A DNA stretch of 64,000 nucleotides from Candidatus Dormiibacterota bacterium (GCA_003162415.1 PMOL01000008.1:248001-312000), one strand, 5' to 3'. Shown: positions 1 to 9,154, counted from the first letter of the stretch. Made by a program: numbers and translations. Notes: generated from the sequence alone by a model not told the origin.

Positions 1-1840
1 GCGCGCGAGTCAAAGCCACATAGAACACTCGGCGTTCCTCCTCGAGTCCTGCCGGCGAGCTGAGCGCCATGTCGGAGGGGATATTCCCGTCGGTCACGTG
101 GAGCAGGTGGACGACGTCCCACTCCAGTCCCTTGGCGGAGTGCACCGTCGAGATGACCAGCCAGTCCTCGTCGATCACCGGTGGCCCCGCGAGGTTTCCC
201 GTCGATCTCGGCGGCTCCAGGACGTGGTCCGCGGCCACGTCGGACAGCCGCGCGACCTTGGTGCTGGCGGCGACCAGCGTGTCCAGGTCGGTCAGCCGCG
301 CAGACACATCAGGGTAGGTGGCCTCGATCAGCGGTGCGACCGCAATCCGGAGACGCTCCGCGTGGGTCGGAATCGATTCCCCGGGTCGGGCAGGGAGCGC
401 CGCCGCGAGGGCGCCGGCCGCCGGCCGTGCGGCGTCGGGAAGGTGGGCCGCCGCCTGTTGCCATGCTCCGAGGACATCAGCAGGCGGCTCCTCCTTCGAG
501 CCGAGTAATCCGAGTTCCTCGACCACGCGACGCGCGGTCGCCGGTCCGACACCGACCAGGAGCTGCAGCAGCCGGAACCAGGCGACGACATCACCCGGGT
601 TGTCGGCGAGGCGAAAGGCGGCAAGCATGTCCTTCACGTGTGCCGCCTCGATGAACCGCAGGCCGCCGTACTTGACGTAGGGAATACGTCGCACGCCCAG
701 CTCGAGCTCGAGCAGGGCGGAGTGGTGTGACGCGCGGACCAGCACCGCCTGCTCGTGCAACGCGATGCCCGCTTCACGGTGCGAGAGGATGCGGTCGCAC
801 ACGGCATCCGTCTGCGCGTCCTCGTCGGCGCAACGCACCAGCTGCGGACCGACGCCCGGAGCCCTCCGAGCCGCCTCGAGCACCGCCGAGAAGCCGACCG
901 TCGCGTCGGCGCCGACCGCGTTGGCAACGTCGAGAATCTGCTGGCTCGACCGGTAGTTGGTCTCGAGGATGACCGTCGTCGCTCCCGGAAACACGCGATC
1001 GAACTCGAGGATGTGCCGCGGCTCCGCTGCTCGGAATGAATACAGCGCCTGCGCATCGTCGCCGACCACGGTGATGCGCGGATCCGCGCGACGAAGGCCG
1101 GTGAGAATGTCGACCTGGAGCTCGTTGACGTCCTGGTACTCGTCGACGAGCACGTGGTCCAGGGAGCCTGCGAGACGCGGCCCGAGGCGATCGTCCTGCA
1201 CCGCTGCGCGCCAGAAGAGCAGGAGGTCATCGAGATCGACGAGCCCGGCCGAGCGCTTCCGGCGCACGTAGCCCCGGCAGATCTCGGCGATCTCTTCGAC
1301 ACTGTCCTCCGCCCAGGGCGCCATCTCGGGGACCACCGACGACAGCGGGCGTCCGGTGTTGACCGCGGCCGAGTACAGGTCGACCAGGAGGCTCTTACGC
1401 GGGAATCGCCGGCGGGTCGACGCTGCATGACCCTGCTCATCACGAACCATGTCGATCACGTCAGCGGCATCGGCGGCATCCAGCACCGAGAATCCCTCCG
1501 GAATCCCCAGGGTTGCGGCATACCGGCGGAGCGTTCGATGGGCGATCGCGTGAAAGGTGCCGCCGGACACCCGGCTCGAGGGCGAGCCCGAGGCCGTGTC
1601 GAGGCCGGCAGCCGCCATCAGCGAGGCCGTCCGCGCGAGCATCTGGCGGGCAGCTCGCCGTGTGAACGTCAGCAGCAGCAACCGCTCTGGCGCCGCCCCG
1701 GTGGCCAGCAACCATGCGACGCGGGCCGAGAGGGTGGTGGTCTTCCCCGTTCCGGCACCCGCGAGGATCCTCAACGGACCCCCGTCGTGGGTCGCCGCGC
1801 GGCGCTGAGCCTCTGTCAGATCGTCCAGCCAGGCGAACAT
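1..1840 (-). CDS. UvrD/PcrA-type ATP-dependent DNA helicase (3' end beyond the window)
   Basis: Superfamily 1 helicase that unwinds DNA in repair or replication restart. The reverse strand is open for 613 codons from an ATG at 1840 to the window edge. A Walker A motif AGAGTGKT is at residues 27-34, a motif II DEYQD at 233-237 (bases 1130-1144), and a motif VI YVALTRA at 607-613, right at the edge. Most of the helicase core is therefore present and only the C-terminal tail is missing. The family is usually 650-750 residues. No strong ribosome binding site precedes the start; the codons just upstream (ATC ATC GAA CGG) offer no better one. It runs in the same direction as the flavoprotein that ends 49 bases upstream of it. 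I cannot tell UvrD from PcrA or a shorter UvrD-like helicase. Confidence 0.93.
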   Translation of the reverse strand, partial: MFAWLDDLTEAQRRAATHDGGPLRILAGAGTGKTTTLSARVAWLLATGAAPERLLLLTFTRRAARQMLARTASLMAAAGLDTASGSPSSRVSGGTFHAIAHRTLRRYAATLGIPEGFSVLDAADAADVIDMVRDEQGHAASTRRRFPRKSLLVDLYSAAVNTGRPLSSVVPEMAPWAEDSVEEIAEICRGYVRRKRSAGLVDLDDLLLFWRAAVQDDRLGPRLAGSLDHVLVDEYQDVNELQVDILTGLRRADPRITVVGDDAQALYSFRAAEPRHILEFDRVFPGATTVILETNYRSSQQILDVANAVGADATVGFSAVLEAARRAPGVGPQLVRCADEDAQTDAVCDRILSHREAGIALHEQAVLVRASHHSALLELELGVRRIPYVKYGGLRFIEAAHVKDMLAAFRLADNPGDVVAWFRLLQLLVGVGPATARRVVEELGLLGSKEEPPADVLGAWQQAAAHLPDAARPAAGALAAALPARPGESIPTHAERLRIAVAPLIEATYPDVSARLTDLDTLVAASTKVARLSDVAADHVLEPPRSTGNLAGPPVIDEDWLVISTVHSAKGLEWDVVHLLHVTDGNIPSDMALSSPAGLEEERRVFYVALTRA

Positions 1841-1889
1841 CCGTTCGATGATACTGCCGGACCTGCGGCTGCGGGCGTCTCCGATCGGC

Positions 1890-3158
1890 TCAGATGCCTG
1901 CGAACACTCGGTAGCGCATTCTCCTGTCCACGGCCGCCGCTCGCGCGATGCGCCGCGCATGGATCGGGCCGAGACGGATCTGACCGCTGAACGGGCCCCA
2001 CATGCCACAGAAGTACAAGCGCGGCGCGCGCGGGTGTTCGGGAGCGCCCGCGTGATGGATGGGTACGCCGTCATCGCCGAGCACCCCAAGATCGCCGACC
2101 AACGATTCGAGGCCTCGGCGATACCCGGTCGCGCAGATCACCGAGTCGGGATGCAGACGAGCACCATCGACGAGCACGACATCATCGCCGTCGAACCGCT
2201 CCACCGGCCCCACCACGCGTGCCTCGCCCCGCTTGATCGCGCTGACAAACCCGTCATCAATCGCGGGGCTTCGGCCGTGCTGTCGATGGTTCGCGTACAC
2301 ACCACCGGGTGCTCGAGGGATGCCGTAGCGGCTCAGGTCGCCGAAGGTCACCCGCTGTGCGATGCGAAATATCGCGTCAGCCAGCTTCTCGGGCAGATGA
2401 TCGCCGAGGTAGACGAGCACCGGCTGCCCGGGAATGCCCTTGAGGTCTCGTGCCGCAATGTTGGGTGGTGTCCGCATTGACATCGTGACCCGTGCGCCGG
2501 CCCTGACCAGATGACTCGCAATATCGAAGCCCGAGTTGCCGGCGCCCACGACGAGGACGTCCCGCCCCGCAAACGCGCTGGCGTTGGCAAACTGCGATGA
2601 GTGCATGAGCCCCTTCCGGTACGTGCCGGCGCCAGGCCAGGACGGCATGTCAGGAACCGTGTCCCAACCCGTGGCGATGACGAGATACCGGCAGAGCATC
2701 GCGCGCGTCGGAGCCTCGAGTCGCCACAGGTCGCCGTCGTGGTGGACCCCGAGCACCTGCGTCGCGAAACGCACGGAGACCTCATGGCACCGCGCAAACG
2801 ATTCCAGGTACGTGACCACGTCGTCCCGGCTTGGATACCGTCCATAGCTCCGCGGCATACCCCGTCCCTGGAGCTTCGACATCGGTCGCCAGGAGTTGAG
2901 CCGGAGTTCGGCGTAGCGCGAGCGCCAGCTCATGCCGACGCCTTCGCCCTTCTCCAGGACGACGGTCTCGAATCCGCGGCCCTGGAGCGCAACAGCGGCT
3001 GCCAGCCCCGCTGACCCAGCACCGACGACGATCGCCTGGTGGCGCTCGAGCGTCCGATGTATTGCAGCGTTGTTTGACGGACCGCCAGTGGATGACCGCG
3101 GAGTGGCGCGAACCGGGTGCGCGGCCATGGGATCGGCGGTCGCGGACACCTGCATCAT
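1890..3158 (-). CDS. FAD/NADPH-dependent monooxygenase of the FMO/TrkA-like flavoprotein family
   Basis: Probable flavin-containing monooxygenase that oxidises a small molecule with NADPH and oxygen. The first dinucleotide-binding motif GAGSAG lies at residues 46-51 (FAD) and the second, GAGNSG, at 205-210 (NADPH). Between them are the LEKG strand end, an ATGWDTVP motif and a stretch resembling the FMO signature (YRKGLMHSSQF). The C-terminal ICATGYR motif also fits the family. I place the start at the ATG at 3158; the frame is open further upstream, but that would overlap the end of the DUF1345 gene and adds Arg/Ser-rich sequence unlike the family. A later ATG at 3128 is also possible. No clear ribosome binding site is seen. 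The substrate cannot be read from sequence. Confidence 0.88.
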   Translation of the reverse strand: MMQVSATADPMAAHPVRATPRSSTGGPSNNAAIHRTLERHQAIVVGAGSAGLAAAVALQGRGFETVVLEKGEGVGMSWRSRYAELRLNSWRPMSKLQGRGMPRSYGRYPSRDDVVTYLESFARCHEVSVRFATQVLGVHHDGDLWRLEAPTRAMLCRYLVIATGWDTVPDMPSWPGAGTYRKGLMHSSQFANASAFAGRDVLVVGAGNSGFDIASHLVRAGARVTMSMRTPPNIAARDLKGIPGQPVLVYLGDHLPEKLADAIFRIAQRVTFGDLSRYGIPRAPGGVYANHRQHGRSPAIDDGFVSAIKRGEARVVGPVERFDGDDVVLVDGARLHPDSVICATGYRRGLESLVGDLGVLGDDGVPIHHAGAPEHPRAPRLYFCGMWGPFSGQIRLGPIHARRIARAAAVDRRMRYRVFAGI

Positions 3159-3258
3159 GAGCGCCACTATATCGGCGACCGGTGGGCACGTCGATGGAGC
3201 CAGCACCCGAGGCTCCGAGGTGGCAGCACCCCCGCCCGTCGGGAAATCCGCGGGGCCT

Positions 3259-3882
3259 CTACTTGGCCAGCAGGGTCGCGATGACGTTGATCGTGGTCGC
3301 AATGACGACAACCCCGAACAGATACGACAGGAGCGCATGGCGTATTGCGGTCATGCGTATCACCTTCGCGTTCAGGTCGGTGTCAGAGACCTGGAAGGTC
3401 ATCCCGATGGTCAGCGCGACGTACAGAAAATCCCTGAAATCCGGGAGCTCATCGGCATGGAAGTCGATGCCGCCGTTATGCGCATAGTACAGGCGGGCGT
3501 ATCGCAACATGAACACGACGTGAACAGCCGCCCAGGAAAGCACGACGCTGACCACCACGAGCGTCGTGATCAGGGATTTGACCGCTCCGTGCGTGGCGCC
3601 CGCCGCGACCAGGGCGAACGCGACGCTCACCAGGCTCGCGATATTCGCGCCCACGAGGATCGCCTCTGACGCGGTGCGGGAATCGTCCTCACTGACCGCG
3701 TGCCGCTTGGTTGCCGCGGCATCCTTCCCATGGATGCCGAGATAGACGATCGCGATGAACGCCGAGGAGGTGACATCCCAACCCACGAGAACCGCAACCT
3801 GCCATTCAGTCAAGACGAACGCAACGATGAAGGCGACGAGCCCAAGGGCCAAGCACAGCAGAAGCCGGTTCCGCGCGTTCAT
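3259..3882 (-). CDS. DUF1345 family membrane protein
   Basis: Integral membrane protein of 207 residues with about five hydrophobic segments (near residues 8-28, 30-50, 75-98, 104-125 and 186-206). The segment FLYVALTIGMTFQVSDTDL is the conserved signature of DUF1345 proteins, which have a pore-like topology but no proven function. A second, more divergent member lies at 36462-37190, so the genome carries at least two. The gene runs the same way as the flavoprotein and is separated from it by about 100 bases; a shared transcript is possible but not shown. Confidence 0.85.
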   Translation of the reverse strand: MNARNRLLLCLALGLVAFIVAFVLTEWQVAVLVGWDVTSSAFIAIVYLGIHGKDAAATKRHAVSEDDSRTASEAILVGANIASLVSVAFALVAAGATHGAVKSLITTLVVVSVVLSWAAVHVVFMLRYARLYYAHNGGIDFHADELPDFRDFLYVALTIGMTFQVSDTDLNAKVIRMTAIRHALLSYLFGVVVIATTINVIATLLAK

Positions 3883-4073
3883 CGGCGCGAGTCTCGCACG
3901 AGCCCGGTTCGACTGACCGCGGTCGACGGGCAGGCGCCGAGACCCCAGCGCTCGAGCGCGCGCTCACTGCGGGTCCACCAATCACGGGACCGACGGCCCC
4001 TGGTACACGGAATGTAGGCTTTCTGCCACAGCACCAGCGGACCAGCGCCGAGAGGCTTTCGAGTGTCATCAAA

Positions 4074-4943
4074 GTGACCAAGCAACAGGCACCGACGCAG
4101 CCCCCATATGCACAGATCGTGGCGGCGATCGAGGACCTCCCCGGTCTCGAGAGCTTGAGCGAGTGGCTCGTCAACGCCCTCGCTCCGATCACCAAGCGGC
4201 AGAAGCTCATGGACCTGCTTCATGGCCGCCTGCTCGGACATGCCCTGCACCCGGCGCTGAGCGATCTGCCTGTGGGGATGTGGGCCAGCGTGCCCTTGCT
4301 CGACCTGGTCGGCGATCGGCGCGGCGCCGCGGTGCTGACCGCCGTCGGATGCGTCGCGGCGGGTGCGACCGCTGCCACCGGCACCGCGGACTGGTCGGTC
4401 ACCTACGGACGTGATCGGCGCCTCGCACTGGTGCATGGACTCGCCAACGCGGCAGCCTTGGCGCTGCAACTCGGCTCGCTGACCGCGCGACTGAGCGGAA
4501 GGACCGGGCGCGGACGGTTGCTGTCCGTTGCCGGCCTCGCCGTTGGAGGAACGGCGGCGTATCTCGGCGGCGACCTTGTGCTCGATCGGGCGCTCACGGT
4601 CAACCACACCGCGTTTCTGTCGGGTCCGGGCGAGTGGACCGATGTCGCCGCCGACTCCGACGTGACCGAGGGAGCGCTTACCGCCGTGGACGTCGACGCG
4701 CGCAAGGTCCTGCTCACTCGCGTGGCCGGCAAGGTATGCGCACTCGAGAATACCTGCACGCACGCCGGCGGCCCTCTCAATGAAGGCACGGTCGAGGACG
4801 GCGAGGTGGTCTGCCCCTGGCACGGCTCGCGTTTCCGGCTGAGCGACGGCGCCGTGCTCGGCGGGCCGGCGACCTTTCCACAGCCGCAACTCGAAGCGCG
4901 AAAGATGCGCGGTCGCATCCAGATTCGGGGCCGCGAAGGCTGA
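4074..4943 (+). CDS. DUF2231-Rieske fusion protein
   Basis: Two-part protein of 289 residues. The N-terminal half (about residues 45-180) is a DUF2231-type membrane domain, with the opening motif HALHPALSDLPVGMW and several hydrophobic segments. The C-terminal 100 residues form a Rieske [2Fe-2S] domain with ligand boxes CTHAGGPL and CPWHGSRF, so all two Cys and two His ligands are present. This suggests a membrane-anchored electron carrier whose iron-sulfur head transfers electrons to or from an unknown partner. The start is a GTG at 4074. The reading frame ends at 4943 and another coding frame without a start abuts it, so the region downstream has been rearranged. Confidence 0.9.
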   Translation: MTKQQAPTQPPYAQIVAAIEDLPGLESLSEWLVNALAPITKRQKLMDLLHGRLLGHALHPALSDLPVGMWASVPLLDLVGDRRGAAVLTAVGCVAAGATAATGTADWSVTYGRDRRLALVHGLANAAALALQLGSLTARLSGRTGRGRLLSVAGLAVGGTAAYLGGDLVLDRALTVNHTAFLSGPGEWTDVAADSDVTEGALTAVDVDARKVLLTRVAGKVCALENTCTHAGGPLNEGTVEDGEVVCPWHGSRFRLSDGAVLGGPATFPQPQLEARKMRGRIQIRGREG

Positions 4944-4944
4944 T

Positions 4945-5376
4945 ACGTTCGCGGCCCCGCCCGATTGGCCCAACGGCTCCTCGGCCCGTCCAACCCCGTT
5001 CATCTTCACGAGCCCGCTGACAGGCTCCGGTTACAACACCAACTATTCGTCGGTCGGGTTCAACACGGACCTCCCGGCGATCGAGGATCAGCTCGGCACC
5101 TGCAACACCAGCACCGGCGCGGGCTGCTCGATCATCCCGCCGACCGACGACGGCACCCCGGCCCAGTTCTACCCGTACTACACCACGGGCACCGCTCTTG
5201 GCGGATGCGCCTGGACCGTCGGACAGAACTACCCGGGCTTCAGCACCAACGACTACGGCGCGCACCATCAGTACGGCCAGCTGCTGAAGGTCGCGTACTC
5301 CGGACCAGGCGGGGTCGCCTCGTACTCCTACAACGACTACCAGAACAACCTGGCGGGCAATCCCTGCCCTGCATGA
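4945..5376 (+). pseudogene. 5'-truncated gene fragment, C-terminal part of a secreted-type protein
   Basis: One frame (codons in register with 4996) stays open from inside the end of the Rieske gene to a TGA at 5374-5376 and reads as ordinary protein: Tyr/Gly/Asn/Thr-rich, with five cysteines and the ending NLAGNPCPA. No ATG, GTG or TTG occurs in this frame before the protein-like composition begins (about 4990, PFIFTSPLTGSGYN), so the beginning of the gene is missing. An intact terminator hairpin follows directly, as expected for a genuine gene end. I read this as the 3' part of a secreted or surface protein gene joined to the Rieske gene by a deletion or rearrangement. I do not recognise the family. 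Confidence 0.6.
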
Positions 5377-5389
5377 CCTGATGTGGTGA

Positions 5390-5422
5390 GAGGAGCCGCC
5401 CTCGGGCGGCTCCTCTTCCACC
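5390..5422 (+). terminator. Intrinsic terminator-like hairpin
   Basis: A perfect 11-base-pair inverted repeat (GAGGAGCCGCC, loop CTCG, GGCGGCTCCTC) spans 5390-5415 and is followed by a short pyrimidine run. It lies 13 bases after the stop of the truncated frame and ends that transcript. Confidence 0.8.
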
Positions 5423-5494
5423 GTCGCCCGAGCCCTACACTTCCTCAACGATCAGCCTGCCCTACGAAGCAGGAAGCCCTGCGAGGAGGACGCC

Positions 5495-6463
5495 TTGCCA
5501 GGATCCCCCGACCCCGAGATGGGTGCGCTCGCCCAACCGGTCCTCAGCCCGCTGACCGGCGCGGCTATCTTTCTGGTGGTGGCCATCGACGCCGGCGGTG
5601 AGGCAACCGTCCGCGAGTTGCTCAGTGACTGCGCCGGCCTGCAACGAGCGGTCGCCTTCCGCCTCCCGGACGGCGAGCTCACCTGCGTGGCCGGCGTGGG
5701 ATCCGACGCGTGGGATCGTTTGTTCGGCGGACCGCGCCCAGCGGAGTTGCATCCGTTCCCGGCACTCGTCGGGGACAAGCACCGCGCGGTCTCCACCCCG
5801 GGTGACCTGCTCTTTCACATCCGGGCCACGCAGATGGATCTGTGCTTCGAGCTCGCTGGACAGATCATGGACCGGCTACGCGGCGCGGTCACGATCGTCG
5901 ACGAGGTCCACGGTTTCAAGTATTTCGACGAGCGCGACCTCCTCGGTTTCGTTGATGGGACCGAGAACCCGACCGGGCGAGTCGCATACAACGCGGTGAT
6001 CATCGGCGACTCCGACGCCGGCTTTGCCGGAGGGAGCTATGTCGCCGTTCAGAAATACGTGCACGACCTCGACGCCTGGAACGGACTGCCGGTCGAAGCA
6101 CAGGAGCGGGTGGTCGGCCGCACCAAGCTCTCGAACATCGAGCTCCCCGACAACGTCAAACCGAGCAACTCGCACGTGGCCCTCAACGTGATCACCGGCC
6201 CGGACGGGGCAGAGATCAAGATCCTCCGGGACAACATGCCGTTCGGCAACGTCGGTCGCCGCGAGTTCGGCACCTACTACATCGCCTATGCCAACACCCC
6301 GCACGTCACCGAACGGTTGCTCACCAACATGTTCATCGGTGACCCACCGGGCAACTACGACCGAATCCTCGATTTCTCCACCGCGGTCACCGGCACGCTG
6401 TTCTTCGTACCGTCGCAGGATTTCCTGGACGCGCTGCCAGATCCTCCCGCTGCGAGATCCTGA
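5495..6463 (+). CDS. DyP-type heme peroxidase
   Basis: Dye-decolourising peroxidase that uses hydrogen peroxide to oxidise phenolic or other bulky substrates. The family signature GFVDGTENP lies at residues 151-159 and supplies the distal Asp154. The proximal heme ligand is predicted to be His227 (SNSHVAL), and the conserved distal Arg is near residue 245 (ILRDNMPFG). The length of 322 residues is typical. The start is a TTG at 5495 because a strong GAGGAGGA ribosome binding site lies six bases before it; an in-frame ATG at 5519 lacks one. No Tat or Sec signal is visible, so it may be cytoplasmic or loaded into an encapsulin, but no encapsulin gene is in the window. It converges with lldD, with only 10 bases between the stops. 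Confidence 0.94.
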   Translation: MPGSPDPEMGALAQPVLSPLTGAAIFLVVAIDAGGEATVRELLSDCAGLQRAVAFRLPDGELTCVAGVGSDAWDRLFGGPRPAELHPFPALVGDKHRAVSTPGDLLFHIRATQMDLCFELAGQIMDRLRGAVTIVDEVHGFKYFDERDLLGFVDGTENPTGRVAYNAVIIGDSDAGFAGGSYVAVQKYVHDLDAWNGLPVEAQERVVGRTKLSNIELPDNVKPSNSHVALNVITGPDGAEIKILRDNMPFGNVGRREFGTYYIAYANTPHVTERLLTNMFIGDPPGNYDRILDFSTAVTGTLFFVPSQDFLDALPDPPAARS

Positions 6464-6473
6464 CGGCGAGGTC

Positions 6474-7691
6474 CTACCCAGCGCGGAGTTTCACGTGGCG
6501 ACGGTCGAGCTCCCCAATGCTCCGGACGCCGAGGAGCTGCATCGTCCGGCGCATCTCGCGCAAGAGCATGGAAGTGGCGCGGTCGACGCCCGCCTCTCCT
6601 CCGGCCATGAGCCCATACAGGTACGCTCGGCCGACCAGCACGTTTCGCGCGCCGAGGGCGACCGCAGCCACGATGTCGGCCCCACTCATAACCCCGGTGT
6701 CCATCCAGATCTCGGTTCGATCTCCGACCGTGTCGACGGCTTGCGCGACGAGACTGAGAGGCACCGGCGCTCGATCCAACTGACGCCCTCCGTGGTTGGA
6801 TAGCACGATCGCGTCCGCACCCGCATCCGCCATCCTGGTTGCGTCCGCAACCGACTGGATGCCCTTGATGATGAGCGGGCCCTGCCAGCAGTTCCGCACC
6901 CACTCGAGGTCGGCCATGGTCGTGGTGGGATCGAACAGCTCATCGATCAACTCAGCGATGGTGCGGTCCCAGCCCCCCAGCGACGCGAACCTCAGCGGCG
7001 CGGTCGTGAGCAGGTTCGCCCACCACACGGGATGCGTCGCGATGTCGGCGAGCGTCTTGACGGTGAGCGTCGGCGGTATCGAGAACCCGTTGCGAACATC
7101 GCGTAGGCGATTCCCTGCGACCGGAACGTCGACGGTCAGCATGAGCGCCTCGAACCCTGCCGCCCGTGCGCGCGACATCAACTCCTCGCCGGCAGCGCGG
7201 TCCTTCCACACGTAGAGCTGAAACCATTTCCTCGCTGCGGGGCCGGCGGCCGCCACGTCTTCGATCGACGTCGTTGCCATTGTTGAGAGCGCATAGGCAA
7301 TCCCGTACCGCTCGGCAACCCGCACCACTGCACGCTCCCCTTCGTGGTGCATCAAGCGCGTGAAGCCAGTGGGAGCGAAGGCAAACGGCGCCGCCGTCGG
7401 GCGCCCGAGGACGGTGGTGCTCGTGTCGGGAGCGGACACGTCGTGCAGCACCGACGGCGAGAATTCCAGCGTCTGGAACATCCGGCGTGCACGGCGCAGG
7501 CTGATCTCCCCTTCGGCTGCGCCATCGGTGTAATCGAACGCGGCGCGCGGAACGCGCCGCTTTGCAGCGCTCCGGAGATCGGCGATGGTCGCGGCCTTCG
7601 CCAGCCGACGCGTGGTCGAGTTCAGCTCGAACGGTCGTGTGCGGAGCAGTGGCCTGATCTCGGCCCACTTCGGGAGCTGGCGCTCGGACAT
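6474..7691 (-). CDS. lldD: L-lactate dehydrogenase, FMN-dependent alpha-hydroxy-acid oxidase family
   Basis: Oxidises L-lactate (or a related 2-hydroxy acid) to the keto acid using FMN, feeding electrons into the respiratory chain. The catalytic motif LSNHGGRQLD lies at residues 297-306, giving the base His300 and substrate Arg303. A flavin-contacting Lys is at 276 (IIKG), and the MDTGVMSGADIVAA and GRAYLYGLMAGGEAGV phosphate-binding motifs are intact. The N-terminal part (RRVPRAAFDYTDGAAE) and overall colinearity resemble mycobacterial LldD2 closely, from memory. Length 405 is normal. It starts with the ATG at 7691. The neighbouring operon (7724-9140) runs in the same direction, with 32 bases between it and lldD. 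Confidence 0.9.
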   Translation of the reverse strand: MSERQLPKWAEIRPLLRTRPFELNSTTRRLAKAATIADLRSAAKRRVPRAAFDYTDGAAEGEISLRRARRMFQTLEFSPSVLHDVSAPDTSTTVLGRPTAAPFAFAPTGFTRLMHHEGERAVVRVAERYGIAYALSTMATTSIEDVAAAGPAARKWFQLYVWKDRAAGEELMSRARAAGFEALMLTVDVPVAGNRLRDVRNGFSIPPTLTVKTLADIATHPVWWANLLTTAPLRFASLGGWDRTIAELIDELFDPTTTMADLEWVRNCWQGPLIIKGIQSVADATRMADAGADAIVLSNHGGRQLDRAPVPLSLVAQAVDTVGDRTEIWMDTGVMSGADIVAAVALGARNVLVGRAYLYGLMAGGEAGVDRATSMLLREMRRTMQLLGVRSIGELDRRHVKLRAG

Positions 7692-7723
7692 GCGTGTGAT
7701 TAAACCCGTGTCCGGACCTATGA

Positions 7724-8314
7724 TCAGATTTGAGCAGAGACGGCGGGGTCATCGCTCCAGGCTTCGAAGGCTGTCGCAAGACCGGCGACGAGGCGCTCGA
7801 AACTGCGATCGATGTCCACGGGCAACCCGAAGCCGCCGTCCGACTCCAGGGTCACGAACCCGTGGAGCGCAGCGCGCAGACCCCGGATCGCGTCGACTGC
7901 GTCGTCGTCGCGCAGGTTGTATCCGGCCATGACATCGAACGCGACCTGCACCGCCTCAGCGCTCGCAAACTCGTCGTCAGCGTCCCCGGGCACCGGCGCG
8001 CGTTGCGCGGCCGCGTATCGACCCGGATGTTGCTTTGCCCAGGCGCGATACGCCCGTGCCATCGAACCGATGGCATCCCTCCGAGCCCGACCCACGGTCG
8101 CACGGCGCAGCACCGCCGCCAGCTCGATCTTGGCCCGGATCGCGATACTCCGCCGCAGCCCATCGGTGCCGGCAACGTGCTTGTAGAGCGACGGCTGCCG
8201 GACTCCGAGGCGCTGGGCCAGCGCCGCGAGGGTGAGACTCGAGAGCCCCACCTCGTCGGCGATCCGCTCCCCCTCCTCGACGACTCGGATCTCGGTGAGT
8301 CCCGCTCTAGGCAT
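7724..8314 (-). CDS. TetR-family transcriptional regulator with WHG-type C-terminal domain
   Basis: One-component repressor of about 196 residues. The N-terminal helix-turn-helix reads LSSLTLAALAQRLGVRQPSLYKHV, a standard TetR DNA-binding segment, and the C-terminal ligand domain (MARAYRAWAKQHPGRYAAAQ) matches the TetR_C WHG type. I chose the ATG at 8314, which overlaps the 3' end of the hydrolase gene by 8 bases; upstream codons only add Ser/Arg-rich sequence. The overlap means it is translated from the hydrolase transcript. The palindrome upstream of the hydrolase is its likely operator, giving autoregulation. A small substrate or product of the hydrolase is the natural inducer candidate. 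Confidence 0.88.
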   Translation of the reverse strand: MPRAGLTEIRVVEEGERIADEVGLSSLTLAALAQRLGVRQPSLYKHVAGTDGLRRSIAIRAKIELAAVLRRATVGRARRDAIGSMARAYRAWAKQHPGRYAAAQRAPVPGDADDEFASAEAVQVAFDVMAGYNLRDDDAVDAIRGLRAALHGFVTLESDGGFGLPVDIDRSFERLVAGLATAFEAWSDDPAVSAQI

Positions 8315-9140
8315 GGGCGCCGACCGACTGGAGGAATCCGAGCACAGCGCTCGACGTGGCATCCGGCTGCTGCGCCTGGGGGTAGTGGCCGGCTTCGCTC
8401 ACCATCACCGCCTGGCCATGCAGCGTGCCGGCGATCCAGCTCGCCTCGGCCTTTGGATCGGGAAAGTCCGGATCGCGGTCTCCCATGATCACCAACACTG
8501 GCGCGGTGACCTCGGCGAGGCGCGCCTCGGCTGTGTCGTGGCTGATGTGTGTCGTGCGCGAGAAAGCCTTCGTGTGCCCCGGCCGGTGCAACCCGGCGAT
8601 CACCTGGTCGCGGTATGCGTCGAAGTCAGCGGGATGCTGCCCTGCGTAGAGCTTCGGCATGTAGGACTTCCACGCGGTTGCCGCCCAGATCGGGGCCATC
8701 GCGACCCGAAGCAGCACCCGCTGCATCGCGCTCATCTTGCCGTTCCTCACAAAGGGGCCAACCAGGACAAGGCCGGTGACGAGATCGGGATGGTCCGCGG
8801 CGACCATGACGGCTGCGGCCGCGCCCATCGAGTTTCCGACGATGACCGCGGGTCCGCCGAGTTCCTCGATCAGCGCGAGAACGTCGCCTGCGGTCTCGGC
8901 ATCGCTGTAGGTGGCGAAGGTTGCGTCACTGTCGCCGTGGCCTCGAAGGTCGGTGGCCGCGACGCGATACCCGGCTCCGCGAAGCACCGGGGCCAGGAAC
9001 CGGTAGGTCGCACGAAGGTCGCCCATGCCCGGAATCAGCACGATGAGAGGTCCATCGCCGTCGACGTCGTAGGCGATCCGGCCATCGGTCCGGTTGAGAT
9101 ATCGGGTCACTGTGCTGCCGGTGGCGGTGGGTGTTTGCAT
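8307..9140 (-). CDS. Alpha/beta-hydrolase fold enzyme
   Basis: Hydrolase of about 277 residues. The nucleophile elbow GNSMGA gives Ser104, the oxyanion region is PGMGD near residue 37, the acid is in LVIMGDRDPDF (about residue 226) and the base His is in SEAGHYPQA (about 255). DLRGHGDSD is the usual strand-loop before the lid. Substrate unknown; esterase, dehalogenase-like or lactonase roles fit equally. Start ATG at 9140: the upstream extension (MTHDLRF...) runs through the operator and is unlikely to be translated. First gene of a two-gene operon with the TetR regulator that probably controls it. Confidence 0.9.
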   Translation of the reverse strand: MQTPTATGSTVTRYLNRTDGRIAYDVDGDGPLIVLIPGMGDLRATYRFLAPVLRGAGYRVAATDLRGHGDSDATFATYSDAETAGDVLALIEELGGPAVIVGNSMGAAAAVMVAADHPDLVTGLVLVGPFVRNGKMSAMQRVLLRVAMAPIWAATAWKSYMPKLYAGQHPADFDAYRDQVIAGLHRPGHTKAFSRTTHISHDTAEARLAEVTAPVLVIMGDRDPDFPDPKAEASWIAGTLHGQAVMVSEAGHYPQAQQPDATSSAVLGFLQSVGAHA

Positions 9141-9154
9141 GATGGCTACTCTAC

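Noticed and set aside
634..1443. 269-residue reverse frame and several forward frames in the first 2 kb
   Set aside because: They are Arg/Ser-rich shadows; the helicase frame with Walker A, DEYQD and YVALTRA motifs covers the same bases.
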